A stretch of 64,000 bases of DNA, taken from positions 1 to 64,000 of the forward strand of contig VEQY01000012.1 in NCBI GenBank assembly GCA_018882965.1. Direction: 5' to 3'. The stretch's first letter is position 1. Each line of letters starts with the position of its first letter. Made by a program: the position numbers and the translations under genes. Origin of the DNA: Mycobacterium sp. (GTDB lineage: Bacteria > Actinomycetota > Actinomycetes > Mycobacteriales > Mycobacteriaceae). The notes beneath the pieces were generated by a model, which ran no database searches, had not been told where the DNA came from, and saw nothing but the letters and a program-made list of their open reading frames with translations. Below, piece by piece: positions 28,730 through 36,614 of the stretch.

Positions 28730-31321
28730 TCAGGCCGGCGGCGGTGGCGGCGGTGGCGGTGGCGGTAGCTCCGGCGCCGGGGGTGGTGGCGGTGGCGGTT
28801 CCGGCGCCGGCGGCGGCGGTGGCGGGAGTTCGGGCGCCGGTGGCGGCGGCGGGGGCGGCGGCGGTGGCGGGGGCAGCATCGGCACCGTGATCGGCGGCAG
28901 ACCCGGGATCTCGATGATGTTGACGCCAGGCGGCGGGGGTGGCGGCGCGTCGGGCGGCGGGGGCGGAGGTGCGCCGGGGTTGTCGCCGGGAGCGGGTTCG
29001 AAAGAGACCGGCGGCGGCGCGGGCGGAATCCCGTTGCTGATGTTGATCGTGATCGTGGCGCCGGGGAAGGTCTGTCCGCTCGGCGAGGTGCCGACGATGA
29101 CCCCGCGCGCCGCGCCGCTGGGCACCGGGCTCGGCTGGTCGGCGACCAGGAACCCCGCTTCGGCGAGGCGCCGTTTGGCGGCGTCGAGATTCAGACCGAC
29201 CACGCTGGGCACTGCGCTGCCCGGGGCGCCGTTGACATAGCGCGCATCGGTCGGCGGCAGGGTCACCGGCCCGAACTCGGTCGCGATCGGACTCATCGCC
29301 TGAAACCAGGTCTGGGCCGGCGAGGTGCCGCCGTACAGGTTGCCGTCGCCTCCGCACTTGCGGAGCGGATAGGCACACAGTGCGGCCGGAGAGGGGGAAT
29401 CATCGAAGATGTAGCTCGCCGCAGCGAGCTGGTTGGTGTAACCCACGAACCCCGAAGAGCGGTGCGACTCCGTTGTTCCCGTCTTGCCGGCCATCGGCAA
29501 TCCCCAGCCGACCGATCCCGCAGCGGCGGCACCGGTGCCCATCGTGGTGTCCTTGGCGAGGGCGTTGGTCAGAGTATTGGCCAGTCCCTCGGGCACGACC
29601 CGCTCGCACGCGGCACTGGGAACGAAAATCTCTTTTCCCCGGCGGTCGAACACTTTGTCAATCGGGCTGGGCGGGCACCAGATGCCGCCCGACGCCAAAG
29701 TCGCTGCCACGTTGGACAATTCCAGCGCGTTGATCTGAAAGGGTCCCAGGGTGAACGACCCGATGTTCGACCGCTTGATGTAGTCAGCGAGGCTCTCGTC
29801 ACTCTTCGGGTTGTAGGCGCGCGCGGTGCCCGGCTGCGCGTAGGAGCGCAGACCCAGCCGTACCGCCATATCCACGGTTCGTGGAACCCCCACCTGCGCG
29901 ATCAGCTTGGCGAAGGCGGTGTTCGGCGACAGAGCCAGCGCATCGCTGAGGTTCAACGGGCTGCGGTAGGCGCCCGCGTTCTTCACACACCAGGTCTTCG
30001 GCGGGCATCCCGGGGTGTTGCTGCTACCGAGCCCGACGCCCTGAAACGTCGCGGGTACGTCAAGCTGGGCGTTGATCCCCATACCCATCTCCAGGGCGGC
30101 GGCGCTGGTGAAAATCTTGAAAATCGATCCGGCGCCGTCTCCGACGAGTGTGAATGGTTGCGGCTGCACGGTCTGGCCCGCGTCGAGCTTCAGCCCGTAG
30201 TTGCGGTTGTCGGCCATCGCGACCACGCGGTGGGCGTCCTTGCCGGGCCTGATCACGCTCATGACGCTGGCGACTCCGTCGAGTGTCGGGCTGGCGACGG
30301 AGTCGATCGCTTTCTTGACCGGCTTCTGGACCCGCGGGTCCAGATTCGTCTTGATCAGATACCCGTTGCGCGCGACGTCCTCCTTGCTGATCCCGGCGCG
30401 AGCCAGGTAGTCCAGGGCGTAGTCGCAATAGAACCCCCGGTCACCTGCCGCGATGCATCCCTGGGGCAGCGCATTCGGGCGGGTCAAGACCCCCAGTGGC
30501 TGCCCCTTGGCGGCACGAAGCTCGTCGGCCCGGTCCGGCATGTTGTCGATCATGGTGTCCAGGACCAGGTTTCGACGCTCCAGAGCTCCCCCGGGGTTCG
30601 TATAGGGATTAAGGGCGCTGGTGGACTGGACCAGCCCAGCGAGCAAAGCCGCCTGCTGCCAGTTCAGGTCGGCTGCGTTGATCCCGAAGTAGGTGCGCGC
30701 CGCATCCTGAATTCCGTAGGCGCCGTTGCCGAAGGGCACCAGGTTGAGGTAGCGCGTCAGAATTTCCGGTTTCGTGAGAACCTTGTCCAACTCCAGTGCC
30801 ATGCGGATCTCCCGCAGCTTGCGCGCCGGGGTGTTCTCCACCGCCGCGCTGCGCTCGGCCTCGCTTTTGGCGCTCACCAACAGGTTGAAGTTCTTCACAT
30901 ACTGCTGCTCGATGGTCGACCCGCCCCGGGTGTCCACCGATCCCCGGAGGTAGCCGGCAAGACCGGTCAGGGTGCCCGGCAGATCGAGACCGTTGTGTTC
31001 GGCGAAGCGCCTGTCCTCGATCGAAACGATCGCCAACTTCATCGTGTCCGCGATCCGATGGGTCGGCAGCACCCAGCGACGCTGCGCGTAGAGCCAGGCG
31101 ATCGGGTTGCCGGCCGCATCGACCATGGTCGTCACCGCGGGTACGTCGCCGTCGACGATGTCGGCCGAGTCCTTGCTCACCAGTTCCGACGCGTGGTTGC
31201 TCGCCACACCCACCCCGCCGGCGATCGGGAAAAGAAGTGCGGCGGTCAACACCCCGGCAAGTAAGCAGAACAGCGCGAATCGGATGAGGATCGGCTTGGC
31301 CGGCGGGTACTGATCCGACAT
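28730..31321 (-). CDS. bifunctional class A penicillin-binding protein, PonA2-type, with PASTA domain and polyproline tail
   Basis: It polymerises and crosslinks peptidoglycan. The N-terminal TM anchor (about residues 10-32) is followed by a GT51 transglycosylase domain with SIEDRRFAEHNG and RGGSTIEQQYVKN. The transpeptidase domain carries SIFK (catalytic Ser), SPNT and KTGTTES. One PASTA domain (VPSVVGLNLDAAKRRLAEAGF) precedes a very Pro-rich tail of about 100 residues. Sequence and layout closely recall M. tuberculosis PonA2 (Rv3682), but that gene sits next to whiB4, not here. This may be a PonA2 paralogue (PonA3-like) or a relocated PonA2. It lies in the slot used by menG-ethA-ethR in M. 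tuberculosis. Confidence 0.93.
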   Translation of the reverse strand: MSDQYPPAKPILIRFALFCLLAGVLTAALLFPIAGGVGVASNHASELVSKDSADIVDGDVPAVTTMVDAAGNPIAWLYAQRRWVLPTHRIADTMKLAIVSIEDRRFAEHNGLDLPGTLTGLAGYLRGSVDTRGGSTIEQQYVKNFNLLVSAKSEAERSAAVENTPARKLREIRMALELDKVLTKPEILTRYLNLVPFGNGAYGIQDAARTYFGINAADLNWQQAALLAGLVQSTSALNPYTNPGGALERRNLVLDTMIDNMPDRADELRAAKGQPLGVLTRPNALPQGCIAAGDRGFYCDYALDYLARAGISKEDVARNGYLIKTNLDPRVQKPVKKAIDSVASPTLDGVASVMSVIRPGKDAHRVVAMADNRNYGLKLDAGQTVQPQPFTLVGDGAGSIFKIFTSAAALEMGMGINAQLDVPATFQGVGLGSSNTPGCPPKTWCVKNAGAYRSPLNLSDALALSPNTAFAKLIAQVGVPRTVDMAVRLGLRSYAQPGTARAYNPKSDESLADYIKRSNIGSFTLGPFQINALELSNVAATLASGGIWCPPSPIDKVFDRRGKEIFVPSAACERVVPEGLANTLTNALAKDTTMGTGAAAAGSVGWGLPMAGKTGTTESHRSSGFVGYTNQLAAASYIFDDSPSPAALCAYPLRKCGGDGNLYGGTSPAQTWFQAMSPIATEFGPVTLPPTDARYVNGAPGSAVPSVVGLNLDAAKRRLAEAGFLVADQPSPVPSGAARGVIVGTSPSGQTFPGATITINISNGIPPAPPPVSFEPAPGDNPGAPPPPPPDAPPPPPPGVNIIEIPGLPPITVPMLPPPPPPPPPPPPAPELPPPPPPAPEPPPPPPPAPELPPPPPPPPPPA

Positions 31322-31334
31322 CGCAGGTTCGTGT

Positions 31335-31742
31335 TCAGTCGGTCCGGCGGCGCAACACGGCGCGGATCAGCAGCAGAGCCGCCACGACAGCGGCGACCGC
31401 GATCGCCACGACCTGGCGCGACGGGCCGGTCTCCTCGAGTGCCGGCACGGGCAGTGAGACGGGGTTGCTGGCCTGCTGCACCGAGGACTTGGCTTTGGCC
31501 GCGGCTTCGCGCGCGGCGCCGCCGTTGGCGCCGGCCAGGCGCTGCGCCTGCCCGGTGGCTGATCCGGTGGCTGATCCGGTGGCTGATGCGGCCGGGGCCT
31601 TCTTGGCCGGGGCCTTCTTGGCGGGGGCCTTTTTAGCCGGGGCCTTCCGCGCCGGGGCTTTCTTTGCAGCCTTCGCCGGCTTCGGCGGCAGCGACTCCGA
31701 GGGGTCGGCGCCCTGGTCAGGCTGGTCCTGGGGATCTGCCAT
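31335..31742 (-). CDS. hns: H-NS-like Lys/Ala-rich membrane-tethered protein (Rv3852 homologue)
   Basis: The 135-aa protein has an acidic N-terminus (MADPQDQPDQGADP), then Lys/Ala/Pro-rich repeats of the PAKKAPAKKAPA type, a GSATGSATGSATG stretch, a short helix, and a C-terminal TM segment (QVVAIAVAAVVAALLLI) ending in RRR. The arrangement matches Rv3852, annotated H-NS, which binds DNA through its Lys-rich region and is membrane-anchored. The actual role is debated. The position between gltBD and espR also matches. Confidence 0.85.
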   Translation of the reverse strand: MADPQDQPDQGADPSESLPPKPAKAAKKAPARKAPAKKAPAKKAPAKKAPAASATGSATGSATGQAQRLAGANGGAAREAAAKAKSSVQQASNPVSLPVPALEETGPSRQVVAIAVAAVVAALLLIRAVLRRRTD

Positions 31743-31808
31743 CTGACCGCTCCTTCATGTCGGTGTCCCTGCGGCTTCCCAATCATGCCAGGTGCGGGAA
31801 ATCGGATG

Positions 31809-32471
31809 TCAGGTCTGCAGCACACCCAGCCGAGCCATCAGGTCGGCCTCGATCGCATCGAGCTGATCGCCGATCGCCAGCTGGGCGGAGCGCCGGCCGG
31901 GACCGGGCATGTTCTCCGCGGCCGTCACCGCGGCGGAGAGATCGCCCAGGCGATCGGTCATCGCCGCGACGAACTGCTTGCTCTCGGCATCCTTGGGTTT
32001 CCGCTCGGTGATCACCTGAAGCGAGCGTTCGGCTCCGGCGATGCGTGCCGACAGCCGTCCGCCCTGCCCGGAGAACTGCCCGAGCTGGGTCAACGGGACC
32101 CCGAGCCGGTCGGCACGCCACTCGTCGATCGCCCCGCGGGTCGCGGTTGCGGCGCGGTAGGCCACCGGCACGACCACCGGCGCGAGTAGCCGCGAGACGC
32201 GCATCGCCCGCTTGACCCGGCCGGGGGCGAGGATCTTTCCCTCCCGGACGGTGCGCAACTGGGTGTGGGCGACCTTCACCGCAGCTCGGTCGGCGTCGCG
32301 TTGGGCCTTCAACCCGGCCTTGATCGCGCGGTTCTCGGTCCGCTCGACCGCCCGGATTCGCCGCTTTTCATTCTTGGCGGACAGCCGCGCCTCCAGCTTT
32401 GCCTTGGCCTTCAGTGCCCGGGCCTCCGCTCTCTTGGTCGAGCGGTCCTTGCGCTTGGTGAACAAGCCCAT
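31809..32471 (-). CDS. Rv3850-like conserved basic coiled-coil protein
   Basis: The ATG at 32471 (MGLFTKRKDRSTKRAEARALK) gives 220 aa; the ORF-track extension to 32525 lacks support. The N-terminal 70 residues are very rich in Lys, Arg and Ala and probably a long charged helix. A central hydrophobic patch (LLAPVVVPVAYRAAT) and a helical C-terminal half follow. It matches the Rv3850 position between hns and espR in M. tuberculosis. The biochemical function is unknown. Confidence 0.82.
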   Translation of the reverse strand: MGLFTKRKDRSTKRAEARALKAKAKLEARLSAKNEKRRIRAVERTENRAIKAGLKAQRDADRAAVKVAHTQLRTVREGKILAPGRVKRAMRVSRLLAPVVVPVAYRAATATRGAIDEWRADRLGVPLTQLGQFSGQGGRLSARIAGAERSLQVITERKPKDAESKQFVAAMTDRLGDLSAAVTAAENMPGPGRRSAQLAIGDQLDAIEADLMARLGVLQT

Positions 32472-32665
32472 CGCGGTGTGCCTTCCCGGTAGCGTCGGCG
32501 ATCGGCCAACCCTATCGCCCCCCATCGCCGTCGCGGCGGCGCTTGACCACCGGCACGATCTGCGCCGAGGCCCGATTTCGCGACCTGCACCTATGCGACA
32601 ATTCGTAGTGTGAATCGGCCGCAGACCATTGCCATCGGGAAGGGTCGGCCAACGAGGACCGGTCG

Positions 32666-33160
32666 GTGATGGCGGCCGACCGCAAAGTGACCGAAGCCGT
32701 CAACGAGGTCCTCGACCTGGCACCCCGACGTGGCGAGGTATCGCTGACTCGTCTGGTGGCCGCCGTCGGTGAGCAACGAGGCAGGCGGATCACCGTCCGC
32801 ACCGAGGAGTTGCCGCCGGGTGTTTCCGGGCAGTGGCGCCAGTACACCGACCGCGATGAGTTCCTGATCCAGCAGGGGTTGCCGACCGCCGAGCGCACCC
32901 TTGCCCACGAGTTGGGACATCTCGTGCTCGGTCATGCGGGCATGCCGGTGGCCGATGCCGCCCGGGAGGCTGTTCAGGTGGCCAGCGACGAGCTGATCAG
33001 CTACATGCTCAACCAGCGCACCGGCTGCATGGGCCCCGGCGGGGAGGACGTCGAGCAGGAGGCTGAGGACTTCGCGGCCCTGCTGCTCTACCGGCTGGGG
33101 CGACTGCCGAGTGATCGGTCATCGATCACCCAGGTTCGGCTCGGAGAGGCGTTTGGTTGA
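32666..33160 (+). CDS. ImmA/IrrE-family zinc metallopeptidase
   Basis: The 164-aa protein has TLAHELGHLVLGH, the HExxH-plus-third-ligand motif of ImmA/IrrE (COG2856) proteases, preceded by FLIQQGLPTAER. Family members cleave or antagonise XRE-type repressors in response to stress or signals. GTG 32666 with GAGGA 7 nt upstream is the likely start (ATG 32669 is possible). It overlaps the following membrane-protein gene by TTGA. The XRE-type espR lies convergent immediately beyond. The natural target is inferred, not shown. Confidence 0.85.
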   Translation: MMAADRKVTEAVNEVLDLAPRRGEVSLTRLVAAVGEQRGRRITVRTEELPPGVSGQWRQYTDRDEFLIQQGLPTAERTLAHELGHLVLGHAGMPVADAAREAVQVASDELISYMLNQRTGCMGPGGEDVEQEAEDFAALLLYRLGRLPSDRSSITQVRLGEAFG

Positions 33161-34290
33161 TCGTCTGGGTGATCGCCGGCCTGCTCGGCCTGGCGACCGG
33201 CATCCGCATCGGTTGGGCGCTGGTTCACCGACAGTCAGTGGTCAGCGGCGCGATGATCCTCGCACTGGGCAGCCTGGGTCTGCTCGCTGCCTTGAACTGG
33301 CCGCCGTTGACCCTTCTGGTCGATACCGCGCTGCGCTGGCCGAACATTTCCGTCGGCCTGAGTCAGGTCGCGCTGGTCTGGTCGGCCGCCGGCAGCTGCG
33401 TGATGATCACCTCGGTGGCAACCGATCGTGGTCCGAAGGTCACCCGCCGGCTGGCCATCCTGCAGTACAGCCTGGCAGCTCTGATCGCTGCGGTGAGCCT
33501 CGGGCTGTTCCTCTTCGGCGACCGGCAGCCCGAGATGTCGCCCCGGGAGTACCTGGCTCGTAACCTGGGCTCGTCCAACACCGCCCTGCCCTGGCTGGTT
33601 CCCCTGCTGTACGTGCTGATGGCCCTGACCCTCGTCTTCTGGGTGGGCGTGCGGCTGTCGAATCCCAGCCGGCGCGGGCGGGCCCTGTTCGTCTTCACCG
33701 CCGGGATAGCGCTGATCGTCGGGGCCACCGCGTTCCTGATGATCCGCGCTGTCGGATCGACCTACCTGGTCAGCGTGGGGACCGCGGCGACGCTGCTGAT
33801 GTGCGCGATGGCCACGGTCGCGGCCGGTTCGCTGCTCCCGACCGTCGAAGACTGGGTCGGTGCGCGGCGGGAACTGCGCCTGATCGAACCGCTCCGGCGC
33901 GAGATGCAGCGACGCCATCCGAATGTGGGCATCGGGGTCCGGCCCCGTGGACCCCTGGTGTTCCGCGTCGCCGAACGCCTCTCGCTGATTTCCGACTCGC
34001 TCTATCTTGAGGCTGCGGCGGCTCAGCGCGGCGTCCCCGACCGCGATGGTGTCGAGATCCTCGGGGCCAGCCCGTCCGAGCGCGCCCTGGCCGTCGCCCG
34101 ATGGGTCCACGCCAGCCGTGACGACGCGGGCGCCGCCTTCCCCGGCAGGGCGTGGTTGAGTCAGCCCGAGGAGTACTCCGACCGGGAGTGGATCCTGGAA
34201 ATCGCACGCAACTACGAACTGCTCGACCGCAGCGACGCCGGCGAATCCGGGCGGAGCCGGGTAGAGCCGGGTAGGGCCGGGAAGGCCTAG
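33157..34290 (+). CDS. polytopic membrane protein, MAB_1171c/DUF6545-like, partner of the ImmA/IrrE gene
   Basis: The TTG at 33157 overlaps the upstream TGA (TTGA), giving 377 aa. About seven TM helices fill residues 1-225, followed by a soluble C-terminal region of about 150 residues (WVGARRELRLIEPLRREMQRRHPNVGI). The architecture and the coupling to an ImmA/IrrE gene resemble the MAB_1171c putative transporter family, common in actinobacteria next to XRE/ImmA genes. It may sense a signal at the membrane and control the protease. Its 3' end overlaps the espR 3' end by 4 nt. The C-terminal GRSRVEPGRAGKA comes from a short tandem repeat. Confidence 0.75.
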   Translation: MIVWVIAGLLGLATGIRIGWALVHRQSVVSGAMILALGSLGLLAALNWPPLTLLVDTALRWPNISVGLSQVALVWSAAGSCVMITSVATDRGPKVTRRLAILQYSLAALIAAVSLGLFLFGDRQPEMSPREYLARNLGSSNTALPWLVPLLYVLMALTLVFWVGVRLSNPSRRGRALFVFTAGIALIVGATAFLMIRAVGSTYLVSVGTAATLLMCAMATVAAGSLLPTVEDWVGARRELRLIEPLRREMQRRHPNVGIGVRPRGPLVFRVAERLSLISDSLYLEAAAAQRGVPDRDGVEILGASPSERALAVARWVHASRDDAGAAFPGRAWLSQPEEYSDREWILEIARNYELLDRSDAGESGRSRVEPGRAGKA

Positions 34291-34694
34291 GCTCCCTGGG
34301 CGTCCAAGTGCTCGCGGCGACGCAGTTCGTCGACTTTCTCCAGGAGGTCCTGCTGGGCCTGCGGGGAAAGTCCCACGGTTCGCGCGGCGACCCGCCGCAC
34401 GCCCTCGTCCCGCATGCTCGCGAGCCAGGTCAGCTCCTTGTCCATCTTCTCGTAGTAGGCGTCGTCGGTGAAGTATTCCGGTTTGATCCGAAAGAAGTTG
34501 GCCAGCGCACGCATCGTCGCGACCGACGGATTGGTGCGGTTACCGGACCGCAGCTGGGAAAGGTAGGGAGCCGACATGGTGATGCCCTCAGACTTCAGGG
34601 CGGCGATCACCTCAGCGGAGGTGTGCGGACCACGTCCCGGCGGGTAGACCGTCTCGAACAGGCGATTCAGTCGCGCGGCGAACGTGGTGCTCAT
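34287..34694 (-). CDS. espR: nucleoid-associated regulator EspR
   Basis: The ATG at 34694 with GGAGGT 7 nt upstream gives 135 aa, MSTTFAARLNRLFETVYPPG..., nearly the EspR of M. tuberculosis (Rv3849, 132 aa). An XRE-type helix-turn-helix lies at about residues 25-65 (SAPYLSQLRSGNRTNPS), then a C-terminal dimerisation helix pair. EspR binds many loci, bridges distant DNA sites, and activates espACD in M. tuberculosis. ESX-1 is not in this window, so its targets here may be wider envelope genes. It is convergent with the ImmA/membrane-protein pair. The longer ORF from 34763 is not supported. Confidence 0.96.
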   Translation of the reverse strand: MSTTFAARLNRLFETVYPPGRGPHTSAEVIAALKSEGITMSAPYLSQLRSGNRTNPSVATMRALANFFRIKPEYFTDDAYYEKMDKELTWLASMRDEGVRRVAARTVGLSPQAQQDLLEKVDELRRREHLDAQGA

Positions 34695-35076
34695 CGTGTT
34701 ACCTCCGGGGCAGGCTTCTCGAGTTTCATATATTTGCTGTTGAGACCGACTGTAGTAATGCAAACCCCCAAGTGCAAACTCGATGACGAGTGTCGTCAGT
34801 TTCCAAGTTTATCATCTGGCAAACATATGACGTTGGCCGACGGTATCGGATCGCACCTGCTCGAAGCTGTGTAAATGCTGAAGAAATAGGTAAAAAATGG
34901 CTGCATTTACCTTCGGTTTTTCTATCACCCGTGAAGTTGAACGAAATAGCGAGCGCATCCTTCGGCAACGCCCATCGTGAGAATGTGTGAGGCATCGATT
35001 CATTTGCTACCGACAGAATCCTGGAAACCGGCTGACCAGGACACCGGACCCGCGCCGCCCTGGGCGGACAACCGCC
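34695..35076. promoter_or_regulatory. long AT-rich upstream region of espR
   Basis: About 380 bp without a convincing gene, far more AT-rich than the rest of the window (CATATATTTGCTG, GTTTATCATCTGG, GAAATAGGTAAAAAATGG). It separates divergently placed espR from the 3' end of the Rv3847-like gene. A long AT-rich leader fits known autoregulation and nucleoid-protein binding at espR. No single promoter hexamer pair stands out. Confidence 0.6.
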
Positions 35077-35610
35077 CTAGGCGGCGAGCAGCATCGCCAG
35101 GATCGCGGTGTCCGGGTGGCTGATCGGATCCACGCCGACGCGGCTGACCATGCCGGTGACCGTGCCGTCGGCCTCGGCCTCCACCCACGCCGCGCGGTGT
35201 TCCAAGCCGAGGTGGGGCAGACCCGGCAGCAGCACGCAACCCGAGGCGGCTCCTGAGCATTCCGGCAGCGACGGAGTGGTCTCCGAGGGCGGATGCAGCA
35301 TCATCAGGGCCGGCGGCTGTTTTCCGGCGAAGTGTCCGGGCGGCACGGCCGACTCGCCGACGACGGTCCCTTCCGCAAGGACCAGTCCGACCGTGCCGGG
35401 CTGCGGCCTTTCGGGAAGTTCCTCACGGGCTCCGAAAATCGTCGTGGTGGACAGCAGCCCCGGTAGCGAAGCGACCCGGACGGCGACCATGAGCAGCTGG
35501 GCCCACTCCTTGGTGGAGTTCGGCCAGCGACCCGACACCACGAACCCCTTGAGGCAGCCCTGAGAATGGAAGGGGGCGACTTCGACAGCCCGCCCTGAAC
35601 TGCTTTCCAT
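35077..35610 (-). CDS. conserved hypothetical protein (Rv3847 homologue)
   Basis: The 177-aa soluble protein starts MESSSGRAVEVAPFHSQG. It contains five Cys-containing or His-rich short motifs (GCLKG, PECSGAASGCVL, HLGLEH) but no recognised catalytic site. Length, start and position between espR and sodA match Rv3847 of M. tuberculosis as I recall it. The function is unknown. The reading frame is fully open with mycobacterial codon use. Confidence 0.8.
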   Translation of the reverse strand: MESSSGRAVEVAPFHSQGCLKGFVVSGRWPNSTKEWAQLLMVAVRVASLPGLLSTTTIFGAREELPERPQPGTVGLVLAEGTVVGESAVPPGHFAGKQPPALMMLHPPSETTPSLPECSGAASGCVLLPGLPHLGLEHRAAWVEAEADGTVTGMVSRVGVDPISHPDTAILAMLLAA

Positions 35611-35733
35611 CTCGCCTCCGCGACACCTCGGCTACATCCAGTGCGACACGACAGCGGGTCGATTCGCATCAGCATGGGGCAGACCACGGCTGGCACGCAA
35701 GAGGACACGACTGCTAACACCGAACCGATGTTC

Positions 35734-36357
35734 TCAGCCGAAGATGAGACCCCCGGTCTTGGCGATCGCCGCCTGGTGGCGCTTCTGGACGTCCGCCCAG
35801 TTGACCACGTTCCAGAAAGCCGTCACGTAGTCCGCCTTGACGTTCTTGTACTGCAGGTAGAAGGCGTGTTCCCACATGTCGACCTGAAGCAGCGGGATGA
35901 TGCCCAGTGGCACGTTGGCCTGCTGGTCATAGAGCTGAAACGTCAGTAAACGGTCGCCGAGGCTGTCGTAGCCCAGGACGGCCCAGCCCGAGCCCTGCAG
36001 GCCGTTGGCGGCAGCGGTGAACTGAGCGCGGAACTTGTCGAAGGAGCCGAAGGCATCGTCGAGGGCGGCCGCCAACTCGCCGGTCGGCTTGTCGCCGCCG
36101 TCTGGTGACAGGTTCTTCCACCAGATCGAGTGGTTGACATGTCCGCCGAGATGGAAGGCGAGGTTCTTTTCGTTGAGGAAGATCGCGGCATGATCGTCCT
36201 TGGCGCGAGCCTCCTCCAGTTTGGCGACCGCGTCGTTGACCCCTTTGACGTAGGCGGCATGGTGCTTGCTGTGGTGTATCTCGTTGATCTGGCCCGAGAT
36301 ATGCGGCTCCAGTGCGCTGTAGTCCCAGTCAAGATCGGGCAAGGTGTAGTCGGCCAC
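35734..36357 (-). CDS. sodA: superoxide dismutase SodA, probably manganese type
   Basis: It dismutates superoxide. It is 207 aa, the same length as M. tuberculosis SodA. Metal ligands are visible as His28 (EIHHSKHH), His76 ([10 protein letters not shown]), Asp160 and His164 ([13 protein letters not shown]). Position 145 is Gln ([12 protein letters not shown]), where the iron-dependent M. tuberculosis enzyme has His; Gln here is typical of Mn-using mycobacterial SODs. There is no signal peptide, and mycobacterial SodA is released through the SecA2 route. GTG 36357 is preceded by GAGGAAGG. Confidence 0.97.
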   Translation of the reverse strand: MADYTLPDLDWDYSALEPHISGQINEIHHSKHHAAYVKGVNDAVAKLEEARAKDDHAAIFLNEKNLAFHLGGHVNHSIWWKNLSPDGGDKPTGELAAALDDAFGSFDKFRAQFTAAANGLQGSGWAVLGYDSLGDRLLTFQLYDQQANVPLGIIPLLQVDMWEHAFYLQYKNVKADYVTAFWNVVNWADVQKRHQAAIAKTGGLIFG

Positions 36358-36455
36358 GAAGTTCCTTCCTCTGTCGCTGCGGTCGCGTCGTCAACACTGC
36401 TCCATCCATCCGTACACCGCAAGAAGTCGGCGTGCGGAGGAGGGCGGGTGTGCGA

Positions 36456-36614
36456 TCAGAACCAGATCACCAGCACGAGTGCCGCGAGCAGGGTGAGAGC
36501 GATGATCGCCGCCCGCAGGGCGGCGGCCTGCTGGGACCGCGTGCCCGCCGTCGGGTATCCGTACCAGGGAGAGGTTTCGCCGGGCGTCCCGGACGTTCCG
36601 GACTGGCTGCTCAC
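36456..36614 (-). CDS. small C-terminally anchored membrane protein upstream of sodA
   Basis: A GTG at 36614 preceded by GGGGG gives 52 aa, VSSQSGTSGTPGETSPWYGYP..., followed by one TM helix at the very C-terminus (AAIIALTLLAALVLVIWF). The longer ORF from 36773 has no similar support and different composition. The Gly/Ser/Thr N-terminus with a WYGYP patch would lie in the cytoplasm if tail-anchored. It precedes sodA on the same strand. The function is unknown. Confidence 0.6.
   Translation of the reverse strand: MSSQSGTSGTPGETSPWYGYPTAGTRSQQAAALRAAIIALTLLAALVLVIWF

Noticed and set aside
28887-29240. Plus-strand Gly-rich ORF resembling a PE_PGRS protein
   Set aside because: It is the antisense of the polyproline tail of the PonA2-type gene; no PE domain or RBS.
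34726-34995. Small ORFs in the espR leader (both strands)
   Set aside because: Poor codon use, no RBS, no recognisable protein pattern; region better explained as AT-rich regulatory DNA.
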